Assembly: GCA_037447655.1 (NCBI GenBank)
Contig: JBBHKE010000237.1
Location: 29,047 to 93,046, forward strand
Direction: 5' to 3'
Length of the DNA: 64,000 nucleotides
DNA from: Zygnema cylindricum
Taxonomy: Eukaryota > Streptophyta > Zygnematophyceae > Zygnematales > Zygnemataceae
Each line of letters opens with the position of its first letter. Within the stretch, counting starts at the first letter, position 1. The translations under genes were made by a program, and so were the position numbers. Below are positions 1 through 10,882 of the stretch, piece by piece. The notes under the pieces were generated by a model. That model did not search any database. It was given only the letters and a program-made list of their open reading frames with translations, and had not been told where the DNA came from.

Positions 1-1
1 C

Positions 2-1506
2 ATGGACGCAAATACTTGGGAACTAGCAGATTGTTCTCAGGACAGAAAACCAAGCTGTAAATGGGTACTTAAACTAAAACTGAACCCAATTAATACCATC
101 GAGAGATATAAGGCTCGATTGGTAGCAAAGGGGTTCACCCAAAATGAGGGGATTGACTATGAGGAGACTTTTGCTCCAGTTGTTTGGTTGCCATCAGTAA
201 GGATTCTCCTCAGTTTGGCAGCAACGCAAGACATGGAAACACACCAGATGGATATTAAGACTGCCTTTATTAATGGTGAGTTAGAGGAAGAAATTTTCAT
301 GAGGCAACTCGAAGGGTTGTGGAGGAAGGAGAAGAGATTAAAATATGCATGCCGATAAAGTCCTTATATAGAATAAAGCACGCTCCTGGACAATGGAATA
401 AGAAACTAGATGTGTTTCTCACCGGTCTGGGATATATGCAGATCATCTCTGGCCATTCAATCTATATGTTTGAAGATGAGAATGGTGTGATTTTTTTTGC
501 AATTTATGTGGATGATCTGCTCCTGGTAAGTAAGCCTTTGGAAAAGATCAAAAAGTTAAAGAAAGATCTTAAAAGCAGGTTTGCTATGAAGGATTTAGGT
601 GAGGCAAGATATATTTTGGGGATCCAAATAGAGAGAGATAGGGGGAAAAGGATTATCAAACTTACTGTGAAAGAAGCAATAGGTAATATGCTTGAGAAAT
701 TCCAGATGGAAAAAGGCAAATAATTGTGCCACTCCCATGGACTTGAAGAAAGTAAGTGATGGGAGTGTAGAAGGTGGAGTGATGAATTTAGATGATCAGA
801 TGAGTCCAGAGGAGAGAGAGCTTATAAAGTCTATTCTTTATAGACAAGTCTTAGGAAGTTTGATCTACTTTATTAACTGTACAAGATCGGACATAGCGGC
901 AGCAGTAGGAGTCCTCACTAGAAGTCTTAACGATCATAGGAAGAGAGATTGGGAGGCAGCCAAGAGAGTCATGAGTTATCTAGTAGGAACTAGAGAGTTA
1001 TGGTTGCATTTAGGAGGGGAGCACAGTGATATCACTACTTGGAGTGATGCCAGTTATGGGGATGCACCTATGAGAAGATGCACTTCTGGGTATGTGTTGT
1101 ATGTTGGGGAAGGTGCTTGTTGTTGAAGTAGTAAGCAGCCAAAGGTGGTTGCTCATTCTAATATGGAGGTTGAGTTTATGGCCTCTTGTTGTCCTGTGAA
1201 AGAGTTGATGTGGGTCAAGTCCTTGTTGGAAGAACTGGGTATACGAAGGAAAAAGTGCATAAAGTATTTTGCGATAATCGAGTTGCTATTATAATTATAG
1301 CTTATCTAAAACATCATTTCAAAGCTAAGCATATGGACAAAAGATTGAGTTTTGTGAGAGAAAAATTTGAGAATAAGATTGCGAATCTTGTATATAGATT
1401 GGATGAGGAAATGGTGGCTAATATGATGACAAAACCTGTGCCTTCTCCCAATTTAAAATATTGCAAAGAAAAGTGTGGACTAAAAGAAAAGTTAAAGTTA
1501 GACTAG
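2..1506 (+). pseudogene. Ty1/copia pol 3' part (RT and RNase H), family A, broken
   Basis: This is the end of a copia polyprotein that would reverse-transcribe the element RNA and remove its RNA strand. Reading order is RT fingers (TWELAD, CKWV, IERYKARLVAKGF), RT palm (FFAIYVDDLLLVSK near 500-540), the connection TPMDLKK, then RNase H (TTWSDASYGDAP near 1035-1065, CDNRVAI near 1270, HMDKRLSFVRE, ANMMTKPV near 1420). The YVDD catalytic pair is intact. The frame shifts near 320-360, 700 and 1130-1190, and TGA replaces a codon at about 1124, so no functional protein is made. The 5' part lies outside the window. A polypurine tract and LTR follow directly. Confidence 0.93.
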
Positions 1507-1519
1507 GAAATAAGTGGAG
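1507..1519 (+). other. Polypurine tract (PPT) of the family A element
   Basis: GAAATAAGTGGAG sits directly before the TGTTGAAATT start of the 3' LTR. It is a variant of the AAAATAAGGGGAG seen before other family A LTRs (28250-28262 and, in reverse, 23138-23150). A PPT primes plus-strand DNA synthesis. Confidence 0.8.
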
Positions 1520-2530
1520 TGTTGAAATTACAAGATTTATATGGTATTTTCTAGGTCAAAATAGATCAGTAAAATAAGAAAAAGAGAAGGGCGTACATCC
1601 TGCCTCCATCTTCTCTCTATAGCCACCATATTTGTTGTAGTTACTAAAAGATAGAGAGGGTGGTTGAGCCATGGTTGTCCTAGTTCAACAGACAGGACTA
1701 AAGAGTGACTTGTATCACTCTTAACAAAAGGTAGAGTCCGGCATGACTCGAACCTCGGACCGGCAGAGCGAGGCATAGCCGTCAGCTCTAACCAGTCTGT
1801 CGTAGGAGTTCGTTAACATACATAGGGTGTGATATTGATTTAAAATGTGTTTTGATCCTGAATCCGATTAACGGAATAACAAATGAAAGAACATAGAACT
1901 AAGTAATAAATAGTGCGAACATTATCTCGCACGAAACAAATGAATCAGACATTTTTTTTCGACGGCTAATATTAAATGTCAGTTTATGATATGACGGCAC
2001 ATATCGCTGCCAAAATCTCGGAATGGTCACCTTGGCGGTTTTTGGACGTGGCGTGACCTGGCTACATGTGGAGAGATATCATTCGGTTGCGGGAATTCCG
2101 GAGAACAGAAGGACAAGTTAAAAGTGGACACGTGTCCACTCAATGGCCTTGCCGTACACAGGCCGTATAGAAAGTACATTGTCTGTAGTACCTTTCTCTA
2201 TTATACACTCTTTTGATTAGTTCGTACGTCAGTAGATAGGGGTTGTGAGATGGGCTTTGGACTTAGAGAATTTGTTAGGTAGGAACCTCTCTCCCTTAGA
2301 GAGTTTTGTATAAACTTGGCATCTTTGCCACTTCATAACTAATCGGCTAGTTGGCTGTTTTCAGTGATTATTTTTGCTACGGACTCGTGGGAGTCCAAGC
2401 TGCACAAGGGTGTAGTCAGACTGTCAATTTGTCGTCTTGGGTAGCACAGGTTGTGGCTGAAAGTGGGTTAGTTAAAAGTTATCTAGAAGCTTTCTGAATT
2501 TTGTAGTCTAATGGAGGACACAGAATTGCG
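1520..2530 (+). repeat. 3' LTR of the family A copia element
   Basis: It begins TGTTGAAATT, carries the family A signature TATTTTCTAGGTC, and ends with ATGGAGGACACAGAATTGCG, where the ancestral end is GCA. Length is 1011 bp, against 1028 bp for the copy at 32463-33490. Landmarks in order are an antisense tRNA-like block (1725-1805), a short hairpin GGACTCGTGGGAGTCC near 2383-2398, and the gag start ATG at 2511. No matching 5' LTR lies in the window. Confidence 0.9.
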
Positions 2531-3113
2531 AGATGAACCAATATATAACATAAAACTAGAAATGTTACTCGGTCACCCTAACGTTTTTGTTTATAAATTT
2601 TTCGTAGATTAGACCGTGTATTTGTAGTATTGTTAAAGAAAAATATTTCAAGGTCCTGATTTGGGGTTGTTATACTGTTACCAACACCAAAAAAGAAGAA
2701 TGCTCGGGTCGATCCTCATTTGTTTTGCTCCACAATCGTGTCCATTGTTTTAGACTTTTTAACCGTTAAATACTTAAATATAAATTTTATGGGATATACT
2801 ATATAAGAGTACTTAGTAAGAATTAAAATGGATTGAGAAATTATTATTGCATAGAAAAACTTATATATTTTACATTGCAAATCATACGGTTGTTGTAAAT
2901 TTTACAATATTTAGTGAAGGCTCACTTGTTTAATATTGACAATGTTATTGTTATCTAATGCCTCTTAAAACAATTTGATAAGAAATATGGGTTATATGAA
3001 GTGTGTTTTTCAATTGTGTTGTTTCACATGTTTTGGCTATGATAAATCACTCTTACAAGGTTTTAACTTTAAGTTTCGCAGTGGTATAAATGTATCATAT
3101 ATACCTTCAATCG

Positions 3114-3126
<13 letters not shown>

Positions 3127-3177
<51 letters not shown>
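3127..3177. repeat. (TA)n microsatellite
   Basis: About 25 consecutive TA units are preceded by interrupted TATGTA units. The apparent ORF of alternating Y and I residues across it is an artefact. Confidence 0.97.
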
Positions 3178-3180
<3 letters not shown>

Positions 3181-3564
3181 GCGAGTCAAGAAGAAGCCAA
3201 ATCTCTTATCGTAAAATCACCACGGATCACATGGGTTGGCAAATGAGTTATGTGACTATAACTTTAGTTTTATGCACATTGGTGTACGTAAAATGCACAC
3301 GATCGTTTTATAACATATTATAAATTGTACAACGCGAGGTGATTTGCGGTAATGTTTTTTGATAAGGTGGATTCGCGTGCATAGGGTTTGAAAAAAGGAA
3401 AACGACAAAATGAGTACGTATGACAACAAACATTGAGTATATTCAAAGTGTTAAGGTGACGTTAATTGTACAGAGGTAATTGCATTTTTTCCGCAACGAC
3501 AAAATATTTTCTCGTTGGGGACTTCATTTTGGAGGAAAACGACTAAAAAACTTGATGCTTTAAT

Positions 3565-3780
3565 AAATGGGCGCATTCCCTAAAGGTGCGTCCCCATATG
3601 CCAAAGTAAAGGTTTTTTTAACAATGGATTTCCTCCAAAACCTCGCACTATACCGATAAATAATACAAGCGTACAAACAAAGTGAATAAATTGAAGTACA
3701 ATTTGCGTCCCTTTCAAAGTTAAAACGTAGTACATTTTCATCTTGTTATTTCCGACCATGACCATGTCTTGCCACGTTAA
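3565..3780. repeat. Dispersed repeat R1, copy 1
   Basis: The stretch with CCTCCAAAACCTCGCAC, then ACGATAAA-like sequence and TACAATTTGCGTC..TTTCAAAGTTAAA, resembles 53930-54100 in the same order. Its first part also resembles 9783-9857. No terminal repeats or coding capacity are visible. The match is by eye and degenerate. Confidence 0.45.
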
Positions 3781-4025
3781 TTTAAAATTGTACTAGAAAA
3801 CTTATAGGAGATATGTTATAAAACAAAGTATAATAAGACTATAGACGAGAGAACCTATTTGGGCATTTAAAACGATTTCAAAATATTTAGACGAGAAGAA
3901 GTTCATGTTTTTCTTTGTCCGTTTGCATCTAGTACATTTGTTTTGTTGCAAGGGGTCTTAAGAATTCAACCATGAACGACACATAGTTGGAAGTCTCTAC
4001 GTCTATAATGTAAAGAAAGTAATTA

Positions 4026-4370
4026 TGTGACCTCCATAGGTCCACAGAATGTCCAGCTTATATGATGCCTCTAGGATAATATTTGCACTTTTAACTTTGG
4101 CAATGAATAATTGCCACCCTGGCACGCAAAATCTCTGATCGATTACAACCCTGTGTAGCCTAGACTCCCCTGAGTCTGCAGCAAAAAGAATCACTGAAAT
4201 TTCCTAGCTGAACATTAAGTTATGGCTGGCCAAAGATGGCCTATAAATACAACAACACTCTGGGAGAGAGGCGGCTACCTTACTATTTCCTAAGTCCTAA
4301 GCTCTCTCTCTAAACCTACAACTAGCGTACCCTTAACCAACTAATTGACTGTAAGGTACAAGAAGGTACA
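4026..4370 (-). repeat. Truncated family A LTR, 3' half, reverse
   Basis: The family A signatures are read in reverse: gag-start region (GACCTCCATAGGTCC), the GACTCCCCTGAGTC hairpin, a TATA-like TATAAATA, and CTCTGGGAGAGAGGCGGCTACC. The 5' half is missing because another LTR abuts at 4371. Confidence 0.8.
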
Positions 4371-4738
4371 TGCAACTTTGAGACCTCCATATGTCCTCAT
4401 AGTAGGCAGCTCACTCGAAGCCCCTAGGATAACCCTGACCCCTTTGATGTTTCAAAAGAATAACTGCCACCTTGATAGATTAAAGCTTTGACCAACTTCA
4501 ACCCTGTGAAGGAAAAACTCCCCCGAGTCGATAGCAAAACGAATCTTGGAATTTGCTCCGCTGAGCAATAAGTTATGAAGGGTCAAAGTGGACCTTTTGT
4601 ACAGAAGCTCTCGAGGAGAGAGGGGTCTACCTACCAAATTTTATAAAACCTAAATACCTCTCTAAACCCTTTACTACTAGAGTACGACACCAATGAGATT
4701 ACTATGTCATACAGAAAAAGTACACGTGCCAAAGTACT
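4371..4738 (-). repeat. Second truncated family A LTR, reverse
   Basis: A second LTR 3' end starts with TGCAACTTTGAGACCTCCAT and repeats the same landmarks. It matches the subfamily of the LTR at 9858. It is cut at 4738, where the family B LTR begins, so the B insertion is the younger event. Confidence 0.8.
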
Positions 4739-5531
4739 TGTTGTTTTGGAAACCTTTAGTCCTCTCTTTATCTCGTGTGTGAGAAAGAGATTCTGGACTT
4801 CGTCGTTTTTGTGTGCTGGCTGATTTTTCGTTGAAAGGTTTTTAGTGTGGTATGTAAGTCCGAAGGGAGTATATAGGTTGAGTACACTCCAGGCACACGT
4901 GTCGGTCCGTGGGGAAGTCAAGATTGTGTGTTCCGGATGATAAAAAGTATTGATTCCTTTGGGGACCGGGTTTACACATGGAGGTTCACCTTCGATGACG
5001 AAAGAATCCGCCGTCATTTTTGGAAGAGGAATATTGACTGCGCCGTCATTTCAGCGGGCGAACTTTGACCATGTACTATTTTACTTTAGCGGCTGGTAGT
5101 TTTAGGTTTGCTGTAAAAAATTGTGTATGGTTGACGGCGAGGGTTTGTTTTGATAAGGTTTAGTGTACCGGTCGACCAATGGTGTGCATCAGCTGCAAGT
5201 TCACTTGTATATATAGGACTTAGAATATTTTGGAGTTAGGAATTATTTGTATGCAAAACTGCGAAGCAGTTTTTTTGGTGTCTTTGAATTACAAGATCAT
5301 TGTATTATTTTGGCAGAACCTTGTGAAATTCTGCATGTGATTTTTTTGTTGTATAATTAACATTGTGGTAAATTTTCAGACCTAGGGTGTGTCTATTTTG
5401 CTTGGGGCTTTATTGTGAAGTTGGTCTTTTGTGGATTTTTAGTGAGAGTTTCCTCTTTGTGTATTGATTATTATGGCAAATACCGGTGCTTCTTCTTCTT
5501 CTTCTGGGGCACCGGTTGCCTCAAGACAACA
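4739..5531 (+). repeat. 5' LTR of family B copia element (copy B1)
   Basis: It starts TGTTGTTTTGGAAACCTTTAG and ends GCCTCAAGACAACA, 793 bp, with TATATATA near 5207 as a likely TATA box. It is closely related to 55439-56284. The gag ATG (5473) lies inside its 3' end, 59 nt before the primer-binding site. Confidence 0.9.
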
Positions 5532-5546
5532 GGTCACGGGCCCACC
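5532..5546 (+). other. Primer-binding site, half-tRNA iMet type
   Basis: GGTCACGGGCCCACC directly follows the LTR end. It is complementary, with two mismatches, to the anticodon arm of eukaryotic initiator tRNA-Met (the region containing GGGCCCATAACC). Copies elsewhere have GGTTATGGGCCCACC, a perfect 15-nt match. Confidence 0.75.
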
Positions 5547-5972
5547 CTCACGGATCCCATTGTTTAATGGACAAAAATATTTGTATTGGGCGGATTTAAC
5601 TAAGTCTTACCTTAAGCAAGTGAAATTATTTGATGTGGTTTTCGGTGTTCTTCTGGATACGGATCCGAATTTTGATAAGAAAAACGAGGATGCTTTGCAT
5701 GTTCTTAAATAACTTCTGTCAAAAGATTTGAACATGACATATATCAATATCTCTAAGACATCTAAAATTGGGAAGGCTCTGAGAGAATCTTATTTCCTAC
5801 CTAGTGAACTGAATGAGGTTATAACTGCTAGAAATTTTTTGGATTACAAGTATACCGCGGGGGATATAAACTCATATTGTAATGGCTTGAAAATTCTTTT
5901 GTCGGAAAATGCATGTTCCGGGGGGAATTTTCCTCCCTATCATCAAGTTATGATTATAATGAGAGGGCTTCC

Positions 5973-7749
5973 TGTTGTTTTTGAAAAGTGAGTTTCGTGA
6001 GTACGCGGCGTTTTGTGCGTACACAATGGTTCGTGAAAACTTGACGCGATTTTTAATGCGTATGCTATTTTGATTTACTGTGGAGGTTCAAATGGATTTG
6101 TGAATCAGGGGAGTAATGGTTCTAATTGTTTTGGGATGTACGGAATTAATTAAGTGGCGGAAACAGAAGTAAGGAAAGATACAGAATATACAAGTCAAAT
6201 GAAAAACGGATTGCGAAACGATCCGATTTGGAATGTTTTGGAAAGGTACGCCACAGGTACAAATCATAATGATGACGAAAGGAATTCTAATTGAAAGTGG
6301 AGTGAGCGAAATTGAGTGAAAAGGAAGCTGCCAGTACGGACTAATTTGGATGAGGTGACGTCAGTATAAGAGGTGGATTGGCGGCAACCATGAAATTTTA
6401 CACAAACGAAAGATCAATGCATTGGAGAGAGAAATTGATTTGTATTTGGGATGATTTCATTAAGTGAGAAAATTCACTTATATACAAAATACACAATGCT
6501 AATTACCGTGGAGTCTAAGCGCTCTTTGATGTGGTGTAACAAAAAGGATCCTAGTCTAGATTCTAATTAATGAGTTCGAGACTTTACGTAATTGACGTTA
6601 TGACTAGATTCTACGCGATATAGTCTACATTCTAACGTATGTAGTCTAGAGTCTGAAGGATTGAATTTAGGGCATCAATGTACAAAAGTAATTAAACCTA
6701 AAGTAACGTCGTAGAGTCAAGCGACAAAAAGTACGATGACAGAATTAAAATACAAAAGAGAATCATAACAAGGAAAATTAAACATACGTAGGACAAACAG
6801 AGAGACTGTCGCCCAAAAGACTTGTACGTAGGTCGGCAAGACTGGACCAACGTAGGTAATGATAAGTCGGCCAAAAGACCTGTATGTAGGGCGGCAAGAC
6901 TAGACCAACGTAGGAAATTACAAGTACAGACAAGACCAAAAGAGAGTCAAGAGTGGACTGACAAATGAAATAAAAGGTACAAACGCGACTAAGAGTGAGA
7001 AAAAGTGAAGCGACGTTAAATAACCCTTAACTGTCAGTTCGTCTAGTGGATTGTGTTATCGTGTGACACAACATCAATGATGCCGAATAAGAAGCTACGG
7101 ATAGCGGCGTCGTTAGTTTGGTCATTTTGGTGAGGGACGCGAAATCGCGTCCATCACATGATATTTATTTTGGATGGTATTGATTCATTTGACGAAATTT
7201 GTAAGGTTTGTAAATATTTACAACAATGTTTTGTCCTATGTGTATTAATTTTTAGTGTAGATCTTTTGTTTATGACATATCACGAAGTATTCGGGTTTAC
7301 ACACATTAATAGAGGTAGTTGATAGGTTAAGTACGGCTAGTACGCCTCCGTACAGTCAGTTTAAGCTCAGTGTTTATTTGTAGGACTTAGTCATTTTTGG
7401 ACTTAGGAACTTTTTGGACTAAAATTGTTTTTGCTTCTTTGAAAGATATTTTCAGACCTGTTTTGTCTGTAATTTTCTTGGGACTTCATTGTGACGTTGG
7501 TCAGATTTATCAAAGTTCTGGCAGACTGTTTTTGTGCAACTTTGACTGAGAGATGTGATAAGGATATTTGGTATTTTTACATGATATTTTGTGGGAATAC
7601 TAAGTGGCCTAGAAAATATCTGTTCTTGAAGTTTCAGCCTGTTCTGGTTATTCTACAAAATTATGAGTGGATTCAAAGTAGGCTGTTTTTGGGGTAGTCT
7701 GTGGTGCTTCCGAGGGTAAATCCATGGCTGAAAATAGCTATGGACAACA
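5973..7749 (+). mobile_element. Solo LTR of family C/D inside gag
   Basis: It starts TGTTGTTTTTGAAAAGTG, ends ATGGCTGAAAATAGC..GGACAACA, and is flanked by the perfect 5-bp duplication CTTCC (5968-5972 and 7750-7754). Length is 1777 bp. Its 3' end is nearly identical to the LTR ends of element C (40310-40335). A tandem duplication of about 58 bp lies at 6812-6927. The internal part was presumably lost by LTR-LTR recombination. Confidence 0.9.
6812..6927 (+). repeat. 58-bp tandem duplication inside the solo LTR
   Basis: Two adjacent diverged copies of CCAAAAGAC..TGTA.GTAGG..CGGCAAGACT.GACCAACGTAGG are visible. No coding content. Confidence 0.8.
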
Positions 7750-8235
7750 CTTCCTACTAAATATATAGGAGCCACGGAACAGTTAAAGAGGTTAGAGAAA
7801 AGTAAATGGAATATAGCTGTAGCTCAAGCTTATATCTTAGAGAAAGAGGCCACTCAGATAACATTAAATGGTGGACAGTCAGCGGTAGCTTACAATGCTC
7901 AGACATATAAACTGGCTGGTTTTTCCGAAAATAGGAACTTTACCCCTAATCCGAATTATAGGCAATATGATAGGTGTGTCTATTGCTTTGGTCAAAGTCA
8001 TGTTTTCTGGCTGTGTCCGGCATTTATAAAAGCGTGTGAAACATGAATTTATCGTACAGGATGGAAGGTGCGGTCGGAGGATTCACCATCCAAAATGGCG
8101 GCATCAAAGTTGCCAAATAAAAATGCTGCGTTTTTTGCAACCGATGAGACATCACAAGACAAATGGCCAAAAGAAAGGGTAGAAGTGGTCAGATTTCCGC
8201 AATCGGATGATAATGAGTTTTTTGCTCTTTCATAA

Positions 8236-9783
8236 GATCTCATGGAGGGACCTTAAGAAAACGGGTGGATTATGGACTCCAGATGCTCTTCCCACATGTG
8301 CGGCAACCGAGATTACTTCAAAACCCTCACTTGAATTCCCACTCGCCGGATTTATTATGCGGATGACAGCGGTGTGGAGGCTACGACAAAAGGAAGCGTG
8401 GAGTTAGCTTGTGACATCAATGGTGAAGTTGTAAAAAGAACCTCAAATTCTATGGGTTCCATTCCCCTACATAATTCGCACTTCGAAAGAAGCTTATCTA
8501 GATAATGCCGACTCTAAGTTGATACAAACCCAAATGACTAACAACTTGACAGTCAGATCCGTAATACAGCTTCACCCTTGTGAAATAAGACTTTCTGTGT
8601 GCTTAGTTCCCCATAGAATGCAAAGGTAGAATATGAGTTTTGGATAATATTCCCCACTCTGAATTTACCTTAGAAATGTAGTTACAATGGCAAGAAAAAA
8701 CTCTAATCGACTACGCCCTTTTGTAGTCTGCACTCCCTTGAGTCCACGGCAAAAAGAATCACTGAAAATGGTCAATTGAATGAGGTGTAATTAAATGGCA
8801 AAGTTTGCCGATTTATACAGATGCTTTTTAGGAGAGAGGCGGCTATCTACCAATAAAATCTAAGTCCTAAACCCCTCTCTAAACCCCCTAGTACTAAGGA
8901 ACGGACCAATCAGAGGACTGTACCGTATATAAAAGTACAAGTGCCAAAGTACTTTCTGTACGGTATTTGTACTACATGGCCAAAACTGTGACACGTGTCA
9001 CTTTTAGATTTGTTATAGTGCGCTCCGAAAATTCCGTTAACTCTTAAGATGTTGCCACATGTCATCCAAAGTGGCGATGTCCGAAAACCGCCAAAATGTC
9101 CTTTTCGCGACGTCGGCGCTTACCACAGCTGTCCGATTAGATTGGCGTTTAAAATAAGCCGTTGAAATAAATGTTCGCACCATTTATTTTGTGCGGTGCA
9201 ATAGTTATCAACAATTTTTATGTCCTACCGTACGTTTCATTAGTTATATGATAAGGTCCTACGCGTAAATGTTTGAATATCTGTCAAACCCTGTATACCT
9301 CAGCATTGGTCGTACACTTATAAAATAAAGCTCTCGACTATCGGCTCTTCTGACGTACGATTTATACTACGATCAAATCCTGGTGCCGGTAGCCAAGTTT
9401 TGGTACAAACAAAGTATCTAGCCTATTATGTGTCTCCTTGGATAGCATAGGCAACCATGGTTCTAGCTCTCTTTTTGGTCTTCAGTGCATGCAACAAGTA
9501 TGGGGACTGGAGAGTGGAGCTAGAAGCAGGCTGCCTTTGCTAACTTTCTCCTTTTAGATTTCCCTTTCACGCCTAGAAAATACATGAATTTCAACAGAAC
9601 ATTGCATGATGTTCTCCATATTCCAAAGTTCAAGAAAAAAATGTTTTCCACTTCGGTGGCTGAAATGGAAGGATTTGAAATTTTGCAAAAGAATGGGAAA
9701 AAGGTAGTAAGCAAAGATGGGAGAGTAACCTTTGTAGACTATCACATTTCGTTCATTACACTATTTAGAAATCGCGTAGATTA
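8236..9783 (+). pseudogene. Family B copia protease to integrase start, split by a solo LTR
   Basis: Downstream of gag the frame gives GWIMDSRCSSHMCGNRDYF, a copia protease active-site region in which the usual DSGAS is altered to DSRCS. It continues to GEVVKR at 8442. The sequence resumes at 9597 with TLHDVLHIPKFKKKMFSTSV and KKVVSKDGRV, the protease end and linker to integrase. A 1.15-kb LTR separates the halves. Stops and the loss of everything after about 9783 make it non-functional. Confidence 0.85.
8443..9596 (-). mobile_element. Solo LTR, family A, reverse, in protease
   Basis: Read in reverse it starts TGTTGAAATTCATGTATTTTCTAGGCG and ends at the mutated terminus facing 8443. The flanks are GAACC (8438-8442) and GAACA (9597-9601), an imperfect 5-bp duplication. 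Removing it restores the KRTLHDVL reading of the host copia. Length is 1154 bp. It carries ACGTGTC motifs and the tRNA-like block (9335-9395). Confidence 0.88.
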
Positions 9784-9857
9784 GGTCTTTTCCCTATGTG
9801 CCAAACTAAGGGTTTTCTTTGACGCTTTATTCGAAAACTTAGTGTCGTACCGCTTAA
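9783..9857. repeat. Dispersed repeat R1, short copy 2
   Basis: TTTTCCCTATGTGCCAAACT..GGTTTTCTTTGACG..TCGAAAACTTAG resembles 53935-53995 and more weakly 3590-3650. It joins the broken family B copy to the next element. Confidence 0.4.
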
Positions 9858-10869
9858 TGCAACTCAAGGACCTTCTTTGGTCCTCAAAGTAGGTAGCTCA
9901 CTTGAAGCCCCTATGATAACCCTGACCCATTTGAGTTTTCACAAGAAAAATAAAACCTTGACAGATAAAAATTTTGACCAACTTCACCCCTATGAAGACA
10001 AGACTCCCCTAAGTCAATACTTAAAAGAATCTCTAAATTTGCTTCCCTGAGCAATAAGTTATGAAGGGTCAAAGTTGACCTTTTTCTAAGTCCTAAATCC
10101 CTCTCTAAATCTTATACTACTAGAGTACGGCACCAATGAGATTATTGTGTCGTACAAATAAGTATAGGTGCCGAAGTACTTTTTGTACCACCATCGTACG
10201 GCATGGACAAAATTTCGACGCATGCCATATCTACATTTGTTCTAGTATTATCTGGAGATGCCGCAAGCTTATGTGGTTGTGCCACGTGTCACTTGACGTG
10301 GCGATGACCAAAAACCGCCAAAGCGTGTATTCAACAATCTCGGCATCTATCGCGGCCGTTGATCAAGATCGACTTTTAATTATAGCCGTCGAAAATAATT
10401 GCGTGGTATTTGTTTCGTCGTCCAAACAAATGTGTGGTATTCGTTTTGTGGAGTACCATACACCGTACTATACAAAACTGTATCTATGTCCTAAGGATTT
10501 ATTTGCGCCATTAAATGAACTTTTCTATATATACGTATAAAAAACATTATGAAACCCTATATACCTTAACATCGATCCTAAACTAATAAAATTAAGCTAC
10601 CGACTACTAATGACTTGACGGACGGCAGGTTCCAGGATCAAATCTTGGGTCCGTAAAGTTCCCTTTTGGTAAACCTACCAAACTACTACCTATCTCTCTG
10701 GACACCATATGCAGCCATGGCTCTAGCTCCCTCTAAAACCTTCAAAGACTGCAAAAAGTGTGGGAGTTGAAGAGAGGAGATAGAGGCAGACTACCTCTAA
10801 CTCTTTTTTGCACTTTAACTTTACAAGTTTAATCATACGAAATACTAAAAAAAACCTTTAGTTTCTAGA
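9858..10869 (-). repeat. 3' LTR of element A2
   Basis: In reverse it begins near TAGAAACTAAAGG, right after the PPT complement CTCCCCTTATTTT (10870-10882), and ends TGCA at 9858. Length is 1012 bp. It matches 16301-17345 throughout, including the tRNA-like block (about 10575-10665). Confidence 0.88.
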
Positions 10870-10882
10870 CTCCCCTTATTTT

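Larger units (their letters stand above)
2531..4025. other. AT-rich stretch without a recognised gene
   Basis: No reading frame resembles a known family. It holds a TA microsatellite (3127-3177) and part of a dispersed repeat (about 3565-3780). The short ORFs here are low-complexity (poly-YI over the TA run) or isolated. It may be old host DNA flanking the LTR insertion. Confidence 0.6.
5473..8235 (+). pseudogene. Family B copia gag, split by a solo LTR
   Basis: Gag forms the virus-like particle and binds element RNA. Translation would start at ATG 5473 inside the LTR (MANTGASSSSSG..) and run through the primer-binding site as VTGPPS. The capsid part (FNGQKYLYWADL, YINISKTSKIGKALRE, YKYTAGDINSYCNGL, MRGLP) reaches 5972. 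The reading then resumes after the inserted LTR at about 7755 (KSKWNIAVAQAYILEKEAT). A CCHC knuckle C-x2-C-x4-H-x4-C (CVYCFGQSHVFWLC) lies near 7975-8020. Stops at about 5710, 8043 and 8233 break it. The target-site duplication around the insertion shows the two halves were once contiguous. Confidence 0.88.

Noticed and set aside
2-1506. Stop codons as an alternative genetic code or programmed readthrough
   Set aside because: TAA, TAG and TGA all occur, along with frameshifts in every old element; this is ordinary decay.
2975-3323. ORFs with alternating Y and I residues
   Set aside because: Translation of a TA microsatellite.
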